Source: Acetobacter sp. UBA5411 (lineage in GTDB: Bacteria; Pseudomonadota; Alphaproteobacteria; Acetobacterales; Acetobacteraceae). From it: a stretch of 64,000 nucleotides of DNA. Within the stretch, counting starts at the first letter, position 1, and the number at the start of each line of letters is the position of its first letter. Made by a program: the position numbers and the translations under genes. The stretch covers positions 1 to 64,000 of the forward strand of contig NZ_DHNR01000001.1 of the NCBI RefSeq assembly GCF_002409645.1. The letters are read 5' to 3'. Positions 8,285-17,292 of this stretch are shown one piece after another. The notes beneath the pieces are model-generated. The model was not told the DNA's origin. It searched no databases and saw nothing but the letters and a program-made list of their open reading frames with translations.

Positions 8285-9220
8285 ATGAAGAAGAAACTTC
8301 TCGCTTCCATGGTTTTTCTTGGCGTCGGACTGCGCATTCTGCCAGCTCAGGCCGCCGAACCTGAAGCCTGTCAGATGGTGCGTATCGGGGATGTCGGGTG
8401 GTCGGATGCCGCCGTTACCAATGGTGTCACGATGAACCTTCTCGCCGGTCTGGGTTATAAAACCCGCGAAACGATGGTGACGCTGGCTGTCGCTTATCTT
8501 TCACTAGAAAACCATCAACTCGATGTCTTTCTGAGTGACTGGGAGCCCTCGGGCGCGTCCTATGTTGATCCCTACCTGAAAAGAGGGAAGATCGAACGGA
8601 TTACAAAGAATCTCTCCGGAGCACGCTATACTCTTGCTGTTCCTGATTATGTTGCACAACAGGGCCTGAAAGATTTCAAGGATATCGCGAGTTGGGCTCC
8701 CAAGCTGAACAATACGATTTATGGAATTGAATCCGGAAATGACGGAAACAAGATCATTCTTGATATGATCAAGGCCAATGACTTTGGGCTTGGAAAATTC
8801 CATCTCAATGAAAGTAGTGAACAGGGCATGCTGTCTCAGGTGTCTCGCGCCATCCCAGCACAGAAGCCGATCGTGTTCCTTGCCTGGGAACCGCATCCGA
8901 TGAACATGAATTTTCATCTGACCTATCTGACGGGTGGTGAAAAACAATTCGGCGCATCAGCCGAGGTCAACACGGTTGTTGGCAGCGGCTACGTGGAAAA
9001 ATGCCCGAATGTTGGACATCTTCTGAAGCAGCTGACTTTCACCATTCCGTCAGAAAACGAGATGATGAAAACCATTTCCGAAAGTCATACAAAGCCTGCG
9101 CAGGTGACCAAGGACTGGATGAAAGCGCATCTGGAAGCTGTGGCGAAATGGCTTGATGGCGTCACAACGGTGGACGGTAAGCCGGGTCTGCCAGCGGTTC
9201 AGGCATACCTCGGACAGTAA
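8285..9220 (+). CDS. choX: Choline ABC transporter periplasmic binding protein (ChoX-like)
   Basis: I start the gene at ATG 8285, which gives a clean signal peptide (MKKKLLASMVFLGVG...PAQAAEP) and a 311-residue protein; an upstream in-frame start would bury the signal. The mature part is an OpuAC/ChoX-type substrate-binding protein, with RIGDVGWSDAAVTN at the start and WEPSGASYVDPYL and FLAWEPHPMN segments supplying aromatic residues of the quaternary-amine pocket. It captures choline (or betaine) in the periplasm for the ChoWV complex. It is separated from choV by about 170 bases, which may hold an internal promoter or processing site. Confidence 0.88.
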   Translation: MKKKLLASMVFLGVGLRILPAQAAEPEACQMVRIGDVGWSDAAVTNGVTMNLLAGLGYKTRETMVTLAVAYLSLENHQLDVFLSDWEPSGASYVDPYLKRGKIERITKNLSGARYTLAVPDYVAQQGLKDFKDIASWAPKLNNTIYGIESGNDGNKIILDMIKANDFGLGKFHLNESSEQGMLSQVSRAIPAQKPIVFLAWEPHPMNMNFHLTYLTGGEKQFGASAEVNTVVGSGYVEKCPNVGHLLKQLTFTIPSENEMMKTISESHTKPAQVTKDWMKAHLEAVAKWLDGVTTVDGKPGLPAVQAYLGQ

Positions 9221-9232
9221 GGCAGATTGCGT

Positions 9233-9258
9233 AAGTCGGGGTTTGCATGCCCCGGCTT
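9233..9258 (+). terminator. Hairpin after choX
   Basis: AAGTCGGGG pairs with CCCCGGCTT (one G-T pair) around an 8-base loop, 12 bases after the choX stop. The T tract is poor (CATTATC). It sits between convergent choX and the Fur-family gene. Confidence 0.5.
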
Positions 9259-9298
9259 CATTATCAGTCTTGAATGTGGACTGATTTATCTCGCCATA

Positions 9299-9805
9299 TT
9301 AGGCGAGAGCCACACATTTCGCGCACAGACCTTCAACCTCGACGGTTGTATGCTGGAGCCGGAACCCTGATTTTTGGGACGCAGCGACAATCGAAGCGAG
9401 AATTGTGGGATCTTCAAGTTCGGTGACACTGGAGCAGTTTCGGCAGATCAGAAACTGGCTGGCATGGACACAATCCGCATCATGCTCGTGACAGGGTGCG
9501 CGGCCAAGAGTGTGGGTGCAGGGCATGAAGGCCGACAGTCGTTCGATCTTGTGAATCAGTCCGAATTCCATGAGAAATTCGAGCGTCCGATAGACCGTTG
9601 GCGGGGCGGCGTTACCCTGAATGGCCTGCAAGCGTTGCAATAGATCATACGCGCCCAGCGGAGCATTGGCTTCCAGCATCAATCCGAGAATCTGACGTCT
9701 CAAGGCAGTTAACCGGACATGCCGTTTGGCGCACAGTTCGTCCGCACGAGCAAGAAGGGTCTCGACGGAAGCAGAAAACAGGTGAGGGGCAGCGTCAGTC
9801 GTCAT
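9299..9805 (-). CDS. zur: Fur-family regulator, probably Zur
   Basis: The 168-residue protein (from ATG 9805) has the Fur winged-helix: RLTALRRQILGLMLEANAPLGAYDLL then PPTVYRTLEFLMEFGLIHK. It also has a Cys/His-rich dimerisation domain with two CxxC pairs (CRNC and CAKC) that bind structural zinc. The spacing and the His-rich CHEHDADC stretch resemble Zur, the zinc-uptake repressor, more than Fur. A TTG at 9856 with GAGG upstream would add 17 residues and cannot be excluded. No zinc transporter lies in the window, so the regulon is not visible. Confidence 0.75.
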   Translation of the reverse strand: MTTDAAPHLFSASVETLLARADELCAKRHVRLTALRRQILGLMLEANAPLGAYDLLQRLQAIQGNAAPPTVYRTLEFLMEFGLIHKIERLSAFMPCTHTLGRAPCHEHDADCVHASQFLICRNCSSVTELEDPTILASIVAASQKSGFRLQHTTVEVEGLCAKCVALA

Positions 9806-9863
9806 CGTGGACGGGATGGTAGGCCAGAACGTGTCGATTGCCCAGCCATCCAGCAACGCAACC

Positions 9864-10631
9864 TCACCATGTCTGGCGGGCAGCCTGAGCGAGCATCTCG
9901 GGGATCAGCTCGGTTTCCGGGAGGTTTTTCCAGTATTTGGGAGACATTTCCGACCGCATCGCCTTCACCTTGACGCGGGCGGGATTGAAAATGGAGCGGT
10001 AGTAGGTCTTCCATAAGGCCTCCGCCTCGTCTTCAAAGATCGTCCGTGTGCAGGCTTCTCTTGTGACGACGCAGATTTCTCCGTCCCAGCCGATGGAGCC
10101 TTTGGGTGTGAGAATCATCCAGTTCATGTCGGAGAACCGGCGCGCGAAGAAAGGCGCTGCCTTCTCAAGGATGTGGTGCTCCGGCTCAAACCACGCGGCA
10201 AAATGACGCATGTTGCTGCCTTGGGGCGTTTTCTCCCTGAAACGCACAAACGCCTTCATCTTGTGCACTTCACGACCGATCTGGTGGGCCATCCTGTTGG
10301 CCATGACGACATCGGGGTCGGTTCCTGTTTTCAAAAGAGCGCGTTCTCTCCTGCTTCGCCAGAGAATGCGGTAGGCGAGGGAGAATCTTTCAGGACTGGC
10401 ATGACAAAGAACGGTTTCGAGAAACCGCAGGCAGTCCTTGCTGATTGTCTGTGACGTGGCTGTCTTGGTTTCTGGCGGCGGCTCAGACTGTGAAAACAGG
10501 TCATCCTGTTCGGACATGCTGCGCCAGACGACATGTTCAGGTGCAATCCCGGCTGCCAGAAGCGGGCGGGCATGAAGCCGCCACAGGGAAAAGGGAGCCG
10601 CGTCCGGCAGTGAAACGAGATGCTCTTTCAT
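9864..10631 (-). CDS. DUF4130 putative DNA metabolism protein (TIGR03915 type)
   Basis: The 255-residue protein matches the TIGR03915/DUF4130 family, found next to a radical SAM protein in many bacteria and believed to act in DNA repair or modification. Recognisable parts are the middle segment NRMAHQIGREVHKMKAFVRFRE and the C-terminal KYWKNLPET. In many genomes this domain is fused to a uracil-DNA-glycosylase-like (UdgX) domain; here it stands alone. Its start overlaps the stop of the radical SAM gene by 4 bases, so the two are coupled. The biochemical activity is not known. Confidence 0.8.
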   Translation of the reverse strand: MKEHLVSLPDAAPFSLWRLHARPLLAAGIAPEHVVWRSMSEQDDLFSQSEPPPETKTATSQTISKDCLRFLETVLCHASPERFSLAYRILWRSRRERALLKTGTDPDVVMANRMAHQIGREVHKMKAFVRFREKTPQGSNMRHFAAWFEPEHHILEKAAPFFARRFSDMNWMILTPKGSIGWDGEICVVTREACTRTIFEDEAEALWKTYYRSIFNPARVKVKAMRSEMSPKYWKNLPETELIPEMLAQAARQTW

Positions 10632-11860
10632 AGAAGTGACAGTTGCTGAGGCGGTGGCGCAAAAAGGGATTTGAGATCCATCCGGTCGATTAGTCTGACA
10701 GGTCGCCAGTCCGGCGTGGTGATGAACGGACGTATTTTTCTTATGCTGACGCGCAGTCGCTCCAGATCATCCAGTCGGATGGTTTTATGGCGACGCGTTG
10801 CCAGAAGCACCTTTACGGAACGCGGTCCCAGCCCGGGCACTCGCAGCAGGAGTTCGCGGGGAGCATGATTGATGTCCACCGGGAAGACGGCACGGTTGTC
10901 CAGAGCCCAGCTCAGTTTTGGATCGACTTCCAGATCAAGCATGCCGTCTGGACGGTTCTCGGTAATTTCCTGAAACTGGAAACCATAAAAACGGAACAGC
11001 CAGTCCGCCTGATACAGACGATGCTCGCGCAGGAGTGGTGGTTTCTGCGCGGGGAGAGCCTGCGAGGCGTGGGGAATGGGGCTGAAGGCGGAATAATAAA
11101 CCCGCTTCAGCCGGTAGTCGGAATAAAGTGCGGAACTGCTTGAAAGAATATCCTGATCAGTAGCAGCGTCCGCACCGACAATCATCTGTGTGCTCTGCCC
11201 GCCGGGCGCAAAGCGAGGCGGGCGGCGTCCGGCGAGGGTTTTCTCCTTCGTCGCATCCATTTTTTTGCGGATGTGCCCCATGGCGGACCGGATACCGAGA
11301 GAATCCTTCTCCGGCGCATATTGGGTCAGCCCGGTCTCGGTGGGCATCTCCACATTGATGGAAAGACGATCAGCATACAGTCCGGCTTCCGCCAGCAGGT
11401 CCGGGGAGGCGTCGGGGATGGCTTTCAGGTGAATGTAACCGCGAAAACCTCTGTCCAGACGCAGGACCTTGGCGACACGCACAAGCTCTTCCATGGTGTA
11501 GTCGGACGAGCGGATGATGCCTGAAGACAGGAATAGTCCCTCGATATAGTTGCGGCGATAAAACTCCATCGTCAGCCAGACGATTTCCTCGACCGAGAAG
11601 CGGGCGCGTTCCACGCCGGACGACACCCTGTTGATGCAGTAGGCGCAGTCGTAAATGCAGAAATTGGTCATCAGGATCTTGAGCAGCGAGACGCAGCGCC
11701 CATCAGGTGTCCATGAATGACAGATGCCGCTTCGCTCGGTTGACCCCAGTCCCGGCTCCTTCTTTGACCCACGCCGATCCGAGCCGCTCGATGCACAGGA
11801 GGCATCGTATTTTGCAGCGTCTGACAGAAGGGCGAGTCTTTCCGAGAAGGTGCGTTTCAT
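10628..11860 (-). CDS. Radical SAM putative DNA modification/repair protein (TIGR03916 type)
   Basis: The 410-residue protein has the radical SAM cluster motif CxxxCxxC at Cys68, Cys72 and Cys75 (FCIYDCAYCINR), a TIM-barrel-like core and a C-terminal helix-hairpin-helix DNA-binding segment (LLRVPGLGPRSVKVLLATRR). This architecture defines the TIGR03916 family, the usual partner of the DUF4130 protein encoded by the next gene. It would use S-adenosylmethionine and a 4Fe-4S cluster; the DNA substrate and chemistry are unknown. It is the first gene of the pair, with about 170 upstream bases for a promoter. Confidence 0.87.
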   Translation of the reverse strand: MKRTFSERLALLSDAAKYDASCASSGSDRRGSKKEPGLGSTERSGICHSWTPDGRCVSLLKILMTNFCIYDCAYCINRVSSGVERARFSVEEIVWLTMEFYRRNYIEGLFLSSGIIRSSDYTMEELVRVAKVLRLDRGFRGYIHLKAIPDASPDLLAEAGLYADRLSINVEMPTETGLTQYAPEKDSLGIRSAMGHIRKKMDATKEKTLAGRRPPRFAPGGQSTQMIVGADAATDQDILSSSSALYSDYRLKRVYYSAFSPIPHASQALPAQKPPLLREHRLYQADWLFRFYGFQFQEITENRPDGMLDLEVDPKLSWALDNRAVFPVDINHAPRELLLRVPGLGPRSVKVLLATRRHKTIRLDDLERLRVSIRKIRPFITTPDWRPVRLIDRMDLKSLFAPPPQQLSLL

Positions 11861-12028
11861 GGCGTGTTCATGTTATGTTCCTTTTTGGGGGCCGTCAAAC
11901 ATTTCTGGCGGCCTGTGGGGGAGAGTTTTGGCTAAAAGATATATCTATTTTGAATGTATATGAGGCGACTTTCAGGGTTTTGCCCTGCCCCCCTCAAGGA
12001 GACCTAGTCCCTTTGATCTTGGCTTTTT

Positions 12029-12062
12029 AAAAAGGAGAGAGCGGCTCAACACCACTCTCTCC
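12029..12062 (-). terminator. Terminator of the TonB receptor gene
   Basis: Reading the minus strand, GGAGAGAG pairs with CTCTCTCC around a 13-base loop and is followed directly by TTTTT. It begins about ten bases after the receptor stop codon. Confidence 0.8.
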
Positions 12063-12072
12063 CTGAACTGAT

Positions 12073-14286
12073 CTACCAAGTGTACCCGATAGAAGCCTGC
12101 GCGTTACGGCGCTCTCCGTAGTAACAGAATTCCTGCCCGTAAGAGGCATAAGCCAGACAGTTAGCGACGAACCGTTTGTCGAAAATGTTACGGACACTGG
12201 CCGCTGCCGTCCATCCGCGAAGGGACGGAGAAAGCTGGGCAAGGTCGTAACGCAGGGAGCCGTCGAACAGCGCGTACTGCGGAACCCACACGCTGCCGTA
12301 AGAGGCTTCGCCACCGTAAGCCTTGGCGGTGTAACGCATGCCGCCGCCAAAACCGAGGCCTTTGGCCGGACCGGAGGGCAGTGTGTAGAACGCAAACAGG
12401 GAGGCATTCCCCTTGCCCGACTGGATCAGCGGTTTTCCCGTTGAGTCATCGTGGACTTTCTGCACGCTGATCGCAGCAGTGAGAACAAGGTTCTTATAAG
12501 GCTCGGCATGGGCTTCAAATTCGAAGCCATCGGAGTGGACTTTTCCGCTTTCAGTATTGAAACCAAGAGAGGAATTTGTCGCCACGAGAACATTAGTCTG
12601 TTCGATATGGAAGCCGGCGACCGTAAAGAGAACCGAAGTGCCGGGAATCTGATACTTCAGGCCGCCTTCAAGCTGTTTACCAAGGGACGGATTGGCCTGA
12701 CGCATGGTTTTCCCACCATCGTTCGAGACAATTCCTGCCTGTGGCTGGAAGGACGTGGAATAGCTGATGTAGGGAGCAAGTCCGAAATCGAAGTGATAAA
12801 GACCTGAAGCACGCCAGGTGATCTGGCTCGGATCCTGATTACTGTCAGTGTGAGTCAGTGTTTCCATCTGATGGGAACGATACCAGTCATTACGCAGGCT
12901 GCCCGTCAGCACCAGACCACGCCAGCGAATTTCATCCTGCCCATACACACCAATCTGGTGCGAGTTGGTCTGATACGCCACATACGGGTTCATGGGAGCG
13001 ATCGCCATGTGATAGTCCGGATAACGAACATCCATATCGGGCGCGTTACCAAAATATCCCATTTCTCCTGCGCTCTGCTGCATGTAATCAAAGCCGAACA
13101 TCAGGTTGTGCTGCAAGAAACCGGTGCGGACCTTCCCCTTGAACTGGCTGTCGAACTCCAGATTGTGCGTATGCTCGTCAGTACCGAAAGCGTAGCGGGG
13201 CAGTGTATAGGTATTGCTGTAGTAACCGGCATCATAAACGCTGCGATAGCTGGTTTTCAGGTCGTCATAACGCCCGCGGGTAGAGAAGCTCCAGTCATCA
13301 TTGAAGCGATGATTGAGGATATAGGTGATGGCGCCCTGTTTCCGGTTGAACTTTTCAAAAGAAGAGTCTCCATCGTAGAAATCGCGTGGCAGATAGCCAA
13401 ACGAAGCGCGTTTCAGCGATCCGACCAGCGGTACGCCACCATAGGTGCCGTTTTCCGGATCATACTGGTAGTTTCCCAGAAGAGTCAGTGTTGTCGGACC
13501 ATCGCCGCCGAACGTGAAGGATGGGCTGATGGAGAAGCGTTTGCTTCCCGTGCGGGCAAGCTGGGTATGCTGTCCGTTGGCGGTGCCGTAGATCCTGTAG
13601 CGGACAAATCCGTCATCCGTCGCATATCCGCCAACATCCGCGTCCACACGATACAGATTGAAACTGCCGCCTGTCGTGTTGATGCCGCCATAAAAACGCT
13701 GATCAGTAGGCAGTTTGCTTGAGAGTGCAGCCAGTCCACCGGGGCTGGATTGCCCATAAAGTGCGGAAGCCGGACCTTTCAGGATTTCCACACGTTCGAG
13801 GCGGGATGTGTCGGTCTGCGCTGTCGCGTAGCCGGTCGGACTGTCCTGCAGTTTCAGGCCATCAAGAAAGGTCGGAACCGTAAAACCGCGGAGTTGGAAC
13901 TGGTCATAGCGTGTGCCGACCCCGCCACGCAGATTGGGGGTTATGCCAGCGGTGTAGCGAACGGCCTGATTGAGATCCAGCACGCCGCGAATGTCCATTT
14001 CATTGCGGGTGATGACGCTTACAGACTGGGCCGTCTCGATAAGGGGTGTATTTGATTTTGTGGCTGACGAGGCAATGGTCGAGGCCCGTCGCCCATGCAC
14101 TTCCAGATGTTCGACTTTTGTCGCGGGTGTAGCGCCTTTTCCCGGTTTCTGAACTGCTGCGGGTATTTGCTGAGAGTGCGTCATGCCGGGCTTTTCTTCC
14201 TGATCGGCAGCAAGGACCTCGCCGCTCATGAGGAGCGAAAGAGGGAGGGCGTAAACAACCCTGCTGCGGCGCATGGCGGACTTCAT
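12073..14286 (-). CDS. TonB-dependent siderophore receptor
   Basis: The 737-residue outer-membrane receptor begins with a signal peptide (MKSAMRRSRVVYALPLSLLMSGEVLA). The plug domain follows: TPLIETAQSVSVITRNEMDIRG and LERVEILKGPASALYGQSSPGG. The 22-strand barrel ends in the typical aromatic C-terminus YTW. The plug pattern is that of the siderophore class (FhuA/FpvA-like), so it probably takes up a ferric siderophore with TonB-ExbBD. An AGGAG lies 6-7 bases before the ATG. No siderophore synthesis or FecIR regulators are nearby. The ligand is unknown. Confidence 0.88.
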   Translation of the reverse strand: MKSAMRRSRVVYALPLSLLMSGEVLAADQEEKPGMTHSQQIPAAVQKPGKGATPATKVEHLEVHGRRASTIASSATKSNTPLIETAQSVSVITRNEMDIRGVLDLNQAVRYTAGITPNLRGGVGTRYDQFQLRGFTVPTFLDGLKLQDSPTGYATAQTDTSRLERVEILKGPASALYGQSSPGGLAALSSKLPTDQRFYGGINTTGGSFNLYRVDADVGGYATDDGFVRYRIYGTANGQHTQLARTGSKRFSISPSFTFGGDGPTTLTLLGNYQYDPENGTYGGVPLVGSLKRASFGYLPRDFYDGDSSFEKFNRKQGAITYILNHRFNDDWSFSTRGRYDDLKTSYRSVYDAGYYSNTYTLPRYAFGTDEHTHNLEFDSQFKGKVRTGFLQHNLMFGFDYMQQSAGEMGYFGNAPDMDVRYPDYHMAIAPMNPYVAYQTNSHQIGVYGQDEIRWRGLVLTGSLRNDWYRSHQMETLTHTDSNQDPSQITWRASGLYHFDFGLAPYISYSTSFQPQAGIVSNDGGKTMRQANPSLGKQLEGGLKYQIPGTSVLFTVAGFHIEQTNVLVATNSSLGFNTESGKVHSDGFEFEAHAEPYKNLVLTAAISVQKVHDDSTGKPLIQSGKGNASLFAFYTLPSGPAKGLGFGGGMRYTAKAYGGEASYGSVWVPQYALFDGSLRYDLAQLSPSLRGWTAAASVRNIFDKRFVANCLAYASYGQEFCYYGERRNAQASIGYTW

Positions 14287-14482
14287 TGGGGGCTCCTGAT
14301 CACTGGTATGACAGGGCCGTATCGGAAATGCGAATCAGTTGCAATATTAAATGGTGTGTCGGAATGGCTGTTGCCGTCATAAGCAGGGCAGGCGCTCGTA
14401 GAATATGGAAGCTCAGTATCTCTACAAAAAAGAGTATAGCTTTCTTGTTTTTTTGATTATTAAACAATAACAGGAAAATAAT

Positions 14483-14496
14483 CATGTAATTACATG
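14483..14496. promoter_or_regulatory. 14-base perfect palindrome, possible operator
   Basis: CATGTAATTACATG is a perfect palindrome in AT-rich DNA about 200 bases before the TonB receptor start. It is not a standard Fur box as I know it. A regulatory role is a guess from position. Confidence 0.25.
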
Positions 14497-14600
14497 TTAA
14501 GAAGTGCAGTTATATAGTGATCTTTTTCTTCGTTATTTTTTGAAGGTGTTCCACAAAATCTCGGGTAAACTGGAAATAAAGTTCATGGCGAAATGTTTTG

Positions 14601-14649
14601 AAAAAGCTTTAGAGAGCATCGTCTTTTAAAAGACGACGCTCTCTAAAGC
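14601..14649 (-). terminator. Long palindromic terminator of the symporter gene
   Basis: GCTTTAGAGAGC-A-TCGTCTTTT is followed at once by AAAAGACGA-C-GCTCTCTAAAGC: 22-base arms with one mismatch. On the minus strand the hairpin is followed by TTTTT, so it fits an intrinsic terminator for the dicarboxylate symporter gene, 54 bases after its stop. Confidence 0.7.
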
Positions 14650-14702
14650 GGCATTATGCTATCGTTCTGTTGCTGGAAAAGAACTTTTTATGTCAGGTGC
14701 TT

Positions 14703-15959
14703 TTACATGACATCTTTCGTCGGCCCATCTGAAAGCTCGCCTTCCCATTTTGCAGAAATGGCGGCCGCATAGCCATTGCCGAGCACGTTGGTAGCGGTCC
14801 GGGCCATGTCGAGAAAATGATCGATCCCCAGAATGAGAGCGATACCGGCCTCTGGAAGTCCAAACTGCGGCAATACAGCAACGAGCGTGACAAGGGAGGC
14901 GCGTGGCACGCCTGCAATGCCCTTGCTGCTCAGCATCATGACCAACACCATGAGAGCCTGCTGCGACCAGGGAAGGTTGATCCCGTAAGCCTGAGCGATA
15001 AAGATCGCGCCAAATGACTGGAACAGGATCGAACCATCCAGATTGAAGCTGTAACCGAGGGGCAGAACGAACCCGCTGATGCGGGTCGGCACACCAAAGT
15101 TTTCAAGTTTCTCAAGCAGCAGCGGATAGACGGATTCACTGCTCGCCGTGGCGTAACCAAGGATAATGGGCTGGAAAAGCTCCTTGAGGAGATCCTTGAT
15201 GCGGGGGCCAAGCACCAGAAAGGCCAGACCCGTCAGAACGCACCACAGGATAAGGATGGTGCTGTAGAATTCGACAAGAAAGCGTCCGTAATGCAGCAGC
15301 ATCGCACCGCCGCCGCTAGCGAGACTGCCCATTACGGAACCGAAGACAGCCATGGGCGCCAGCAGCATGACCATGTCCGTCATCCGCAGCATGATGTGAC
15401 CGAGCTCTTCGGTCCAGTTGAGCATGGTTTTACCCGCCTTGCCCGCAGCAGGCAGTGCCAAACCAAACAGCACCGAGAACACGACAATTTGAAGGATGTC
15501 GTTTCGCGCCATGGCGTCCAGAATGCTCGTCGGCGCAATGTGCAGGATGAAGTCGATCGGCTGGAACGGATGCTTGAGAGACGCAATGTCCGTGATCGGT
15601 GGCGGTGAAAAACCGATGCCGGGCTGCAGGATGTTGGCCGCCAGAAGACCTATCGTGAGAGACACGAAGGACATGGCGATAAACCAGAGCAGGATACGCC
15701 CTCCGACACGCAGGACCAGCGTATCGTCACCCAGCTTCCCGATGCCGCTGACGAGCGTGGCGAAGACAAGCGGCGCGATGACCATCTTGATCAGGCGCAG
15801 GAAAAGCCCGGTCATCAGCTTGCCTGCCTGTTCCGCTCCATGGATGGCGCTGTCACCCAGCGTGTGAAGAAGAAGCCCGCTCACAACACCGAGACCCAGT
15901 GCGATGAGGATGGCGTAAGTGCGTCTTTTTGTATCGACCTGAGGTGAGGCTGCGGCCAT
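14703..15959 (-). CDS. Dicarboxylate/glutamate:cation symporter (DAACS family)
   Basis: The 418-residue inner-membrane transporter has eight or so transmembrane helices plus the two re-entrant hairpins of the DctA/GltP fold. The signature segments are present: the polar FVLPLGYSFNLDGSILFQSFGAIFIAQ and the MMLSSKGIAGVPRASLVTL motif that lines the substrate and Na+ or H+ sites. It would import C4-dicarboxylates, glutamate or aspartate with cations. GltP/DctA cannot be told apart safely here. It is transcribed alone, with its own long-stem terminator downstream. Confidence 0.9.
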   Translation of the reverse strand: MAAASPQVDTKRRTYAILIALGLGVVSGLLLHTLGDSAIHGAEQAGKLMTGLFLRLIKMVIAPLVFATLVSGIGKLGDDTLVLRVGGRILLWFIAMSFVSLTIGLLAANILQPGIGFSPPPITDIASLKHPFQPIDFILHIAPTSILDAMARNDILQIVVFSVLFGLALPAAGKAGKTMLNWTEELGHIMLRMTDMVMLLAPMAVFGSVMGSLASGGGAMLLHYGRFLVEFYSTILILWCVLTGLAFLVLGPRIKDLLKELFQPIILGYATASSESVYPLLLEKLENFGVPTRISGFVLPLGYSFNLDGSILFQSFGAIFIAQAYGINLPWSQQALMVLVMMLSSKGIAGVPRASLVTLVAVLPQFGLPEAGIALILGIDHFLDMARTATNVLGNGYAAAISAKWEGELSDGPTKDVM

Positions 15960-16139
15960 CGAGCTTTTCTTCTCCGTTGAGTGGTGTTAGACGCGTGGCC
16001 GGTTTTATAGAGGAAAAACTGTTGATACGTCAAAGTAATAAAATTCCGTTTTCAGGAACATGATGTTTTTCGTGAATTTCTACTCTTTACTTTAAGGTGT
16101 AGTTAAAGGATCTGTTTTTACTTTTACCATACAAATACT

Positions 16140-16145
16140 TGACAA
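16140..16145 (+). promoter_or_regulatory. Possible -35 element before the outer-membrane protein gene
   Basis: A perfect TTGACA lies 52 bases before the ATG within an AT-rich stretch, but no good -10 hexamer is seen at 17 bases. The hexamer match alone supports this, so it is weak. Confidence 0.25.
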
Positions 16146-16196
16146 TATAAATGATATGTAGTGTTGGTCGCCGCAAAGGATGACTGATCTGGCGAA

Positions 16197-17177
16197 ATGA
16201 TGAAGATGACGGGCAGGGTGTTGGTGCGAAACACAGGTGGTTACGTTTGCGGGGTGTTTCTCCTGTTCGCGACCGGTTTGTCGGATGCCAGAGCCGCACA
16301 ATGGTACACGGGATCGCTGGTCTCGCCTTCCGGAGCCAAGAACCATGCTGGCGACGCGGGGATCGAGCCCTATTTCTCCTATAGTCAGCCCGTCGGGACG
16401 TTCGCATCCAACGGCACGGGGCATCCGCTGCATCCGCGTCAGCAGACATTCTCCAACTCCACGATGTGGAAATACGGCATTCTGGATGATCTCAGCATTC
16501 AGGCGCATACGGTGATCAGTTACGGCTGGAAACACGGTGCCGGGCATGCGCATGGCCCCAAGTTCGGTGATTTCCCGGTCGATATGATCTGGCATTTCAT
16601 GCGCGCCAACCCGAAACGCTACATCCCTGATCTGAACCTTTTTGCGGGTGTCATTTTCCCGACGGGTGACTATTCCCGTCTGGGAGCATCGCAGGACGGC
16701 TTTGGGACTGGAGCCTATGTGTTTCGTATGGCTCTGACGGAACAGTCCACTTATACATTGCCGGGTGGACACGAACTGCGCCTGCGTGTGTGGAGCTGGT
16801 TCAGGCATGCGCTGAATTCGGCGCGTTTGCGGGATGTCACCAGCTACGGAACGTCGGAGGGCTTTGTCGGACGAGGAAGTCCGGGAATGAGCGGGCAGGT
16901 GGGTTTTTCGCTGGAATACGCCCTGAGCCAGAAATGGGTGCTGGCTGCTGACGTGGCGCGGGACTGGTCAAATGGCTCCCGTTTGAAGGGACGTTACGCG
17001 TCTGGGTTGACCGTCAACAAGACAGGTTCCGCTTCGACAGACTGGCAGGTGGCGCCTGCCATAGAATATAACTGGAATGCACGTTGGGGCGTGATCGCGG
17101 GTTCGTCGGTTTACTATGCCGGGCATAATACCGGCATAAAGGTCTCTCCCCAGTTCGCCATCAACACGGTTTTCTGA
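16197..17177 (+). CDS. Predicted outer-membrane beta-barrel protein
   Basis: The 326-residue protein has a signal peptide (cleavage probably after SDARA, before AQW) and alternating hydrophobic/aromatic strands to a C-terminal Phe (FAINTVF), the classical outer-membrane barrel ending. The repeated short strands (FAGVIFPTGDYSRLGAS, QVGFSLEYALSQKWVLAADVARDW) resemble the MetA-phenol-pathway/transporter-like barrel family. It is divergent from the symporter gene and 115 bases before the amino acid permease. The transported compound, if any, is unknown. The start may be the first or second of two adjacent ATG codons. Confidence 0.65.
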   Translation: MMKMTGRVLVRNTGGYVCGVFLLFATGLSDARAAQWYTGSLVSPSGAKNHAGDAGIEPYFSYSQPVGTFASNGTGHPLHPRQQTFSNSTMWKYGILDDLSIQAHTVISYGWKHGAGHAHGPKFGDFPVDMIWHFMRANPKRYIPDLNLFAGVIFPTGDYSRLGASQDGFGTGAYVFRMALTEQSTYTLPGGHELRLRVWSWFRHALNSARLRDVTSYGTSEGFVGRGSPGMSGQVGFSLEYALSQKWVLAADVARDWSNGSRLKGRYASGLTVNKTGSASTDWQVAPAIEYNWNARWGVIAGSSVYYAGHNTGIKVSPQFAINTVF

Positions 17178-17292
17178 GATCTTCCTTCTCTCTGAGTCCT
17201 GAAAAAATCTGCCGTTTTTCGATGGACAACATTCCGGGTTCGAACCAATCTATTCCGTAAGGCTCCTGCAGGAGAGACGGGATCGGGATGGA

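Larger units (their letters stand above)
14287..14702. other. AT-rich intergenic region upstream of the TonB receptor gene
   Basis: This 416-base gap lies between the receptor start and the symporter stop (both genes on the minus strand). It must hold the receptor promoter. It contains a perfect 14-base palindrome CATGTAATTACATG at 14483-14496 that could be a metal-regulator site, and the symporter terminator at 14601-14649. No gene is recognised in it. Confidence 0.6.
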
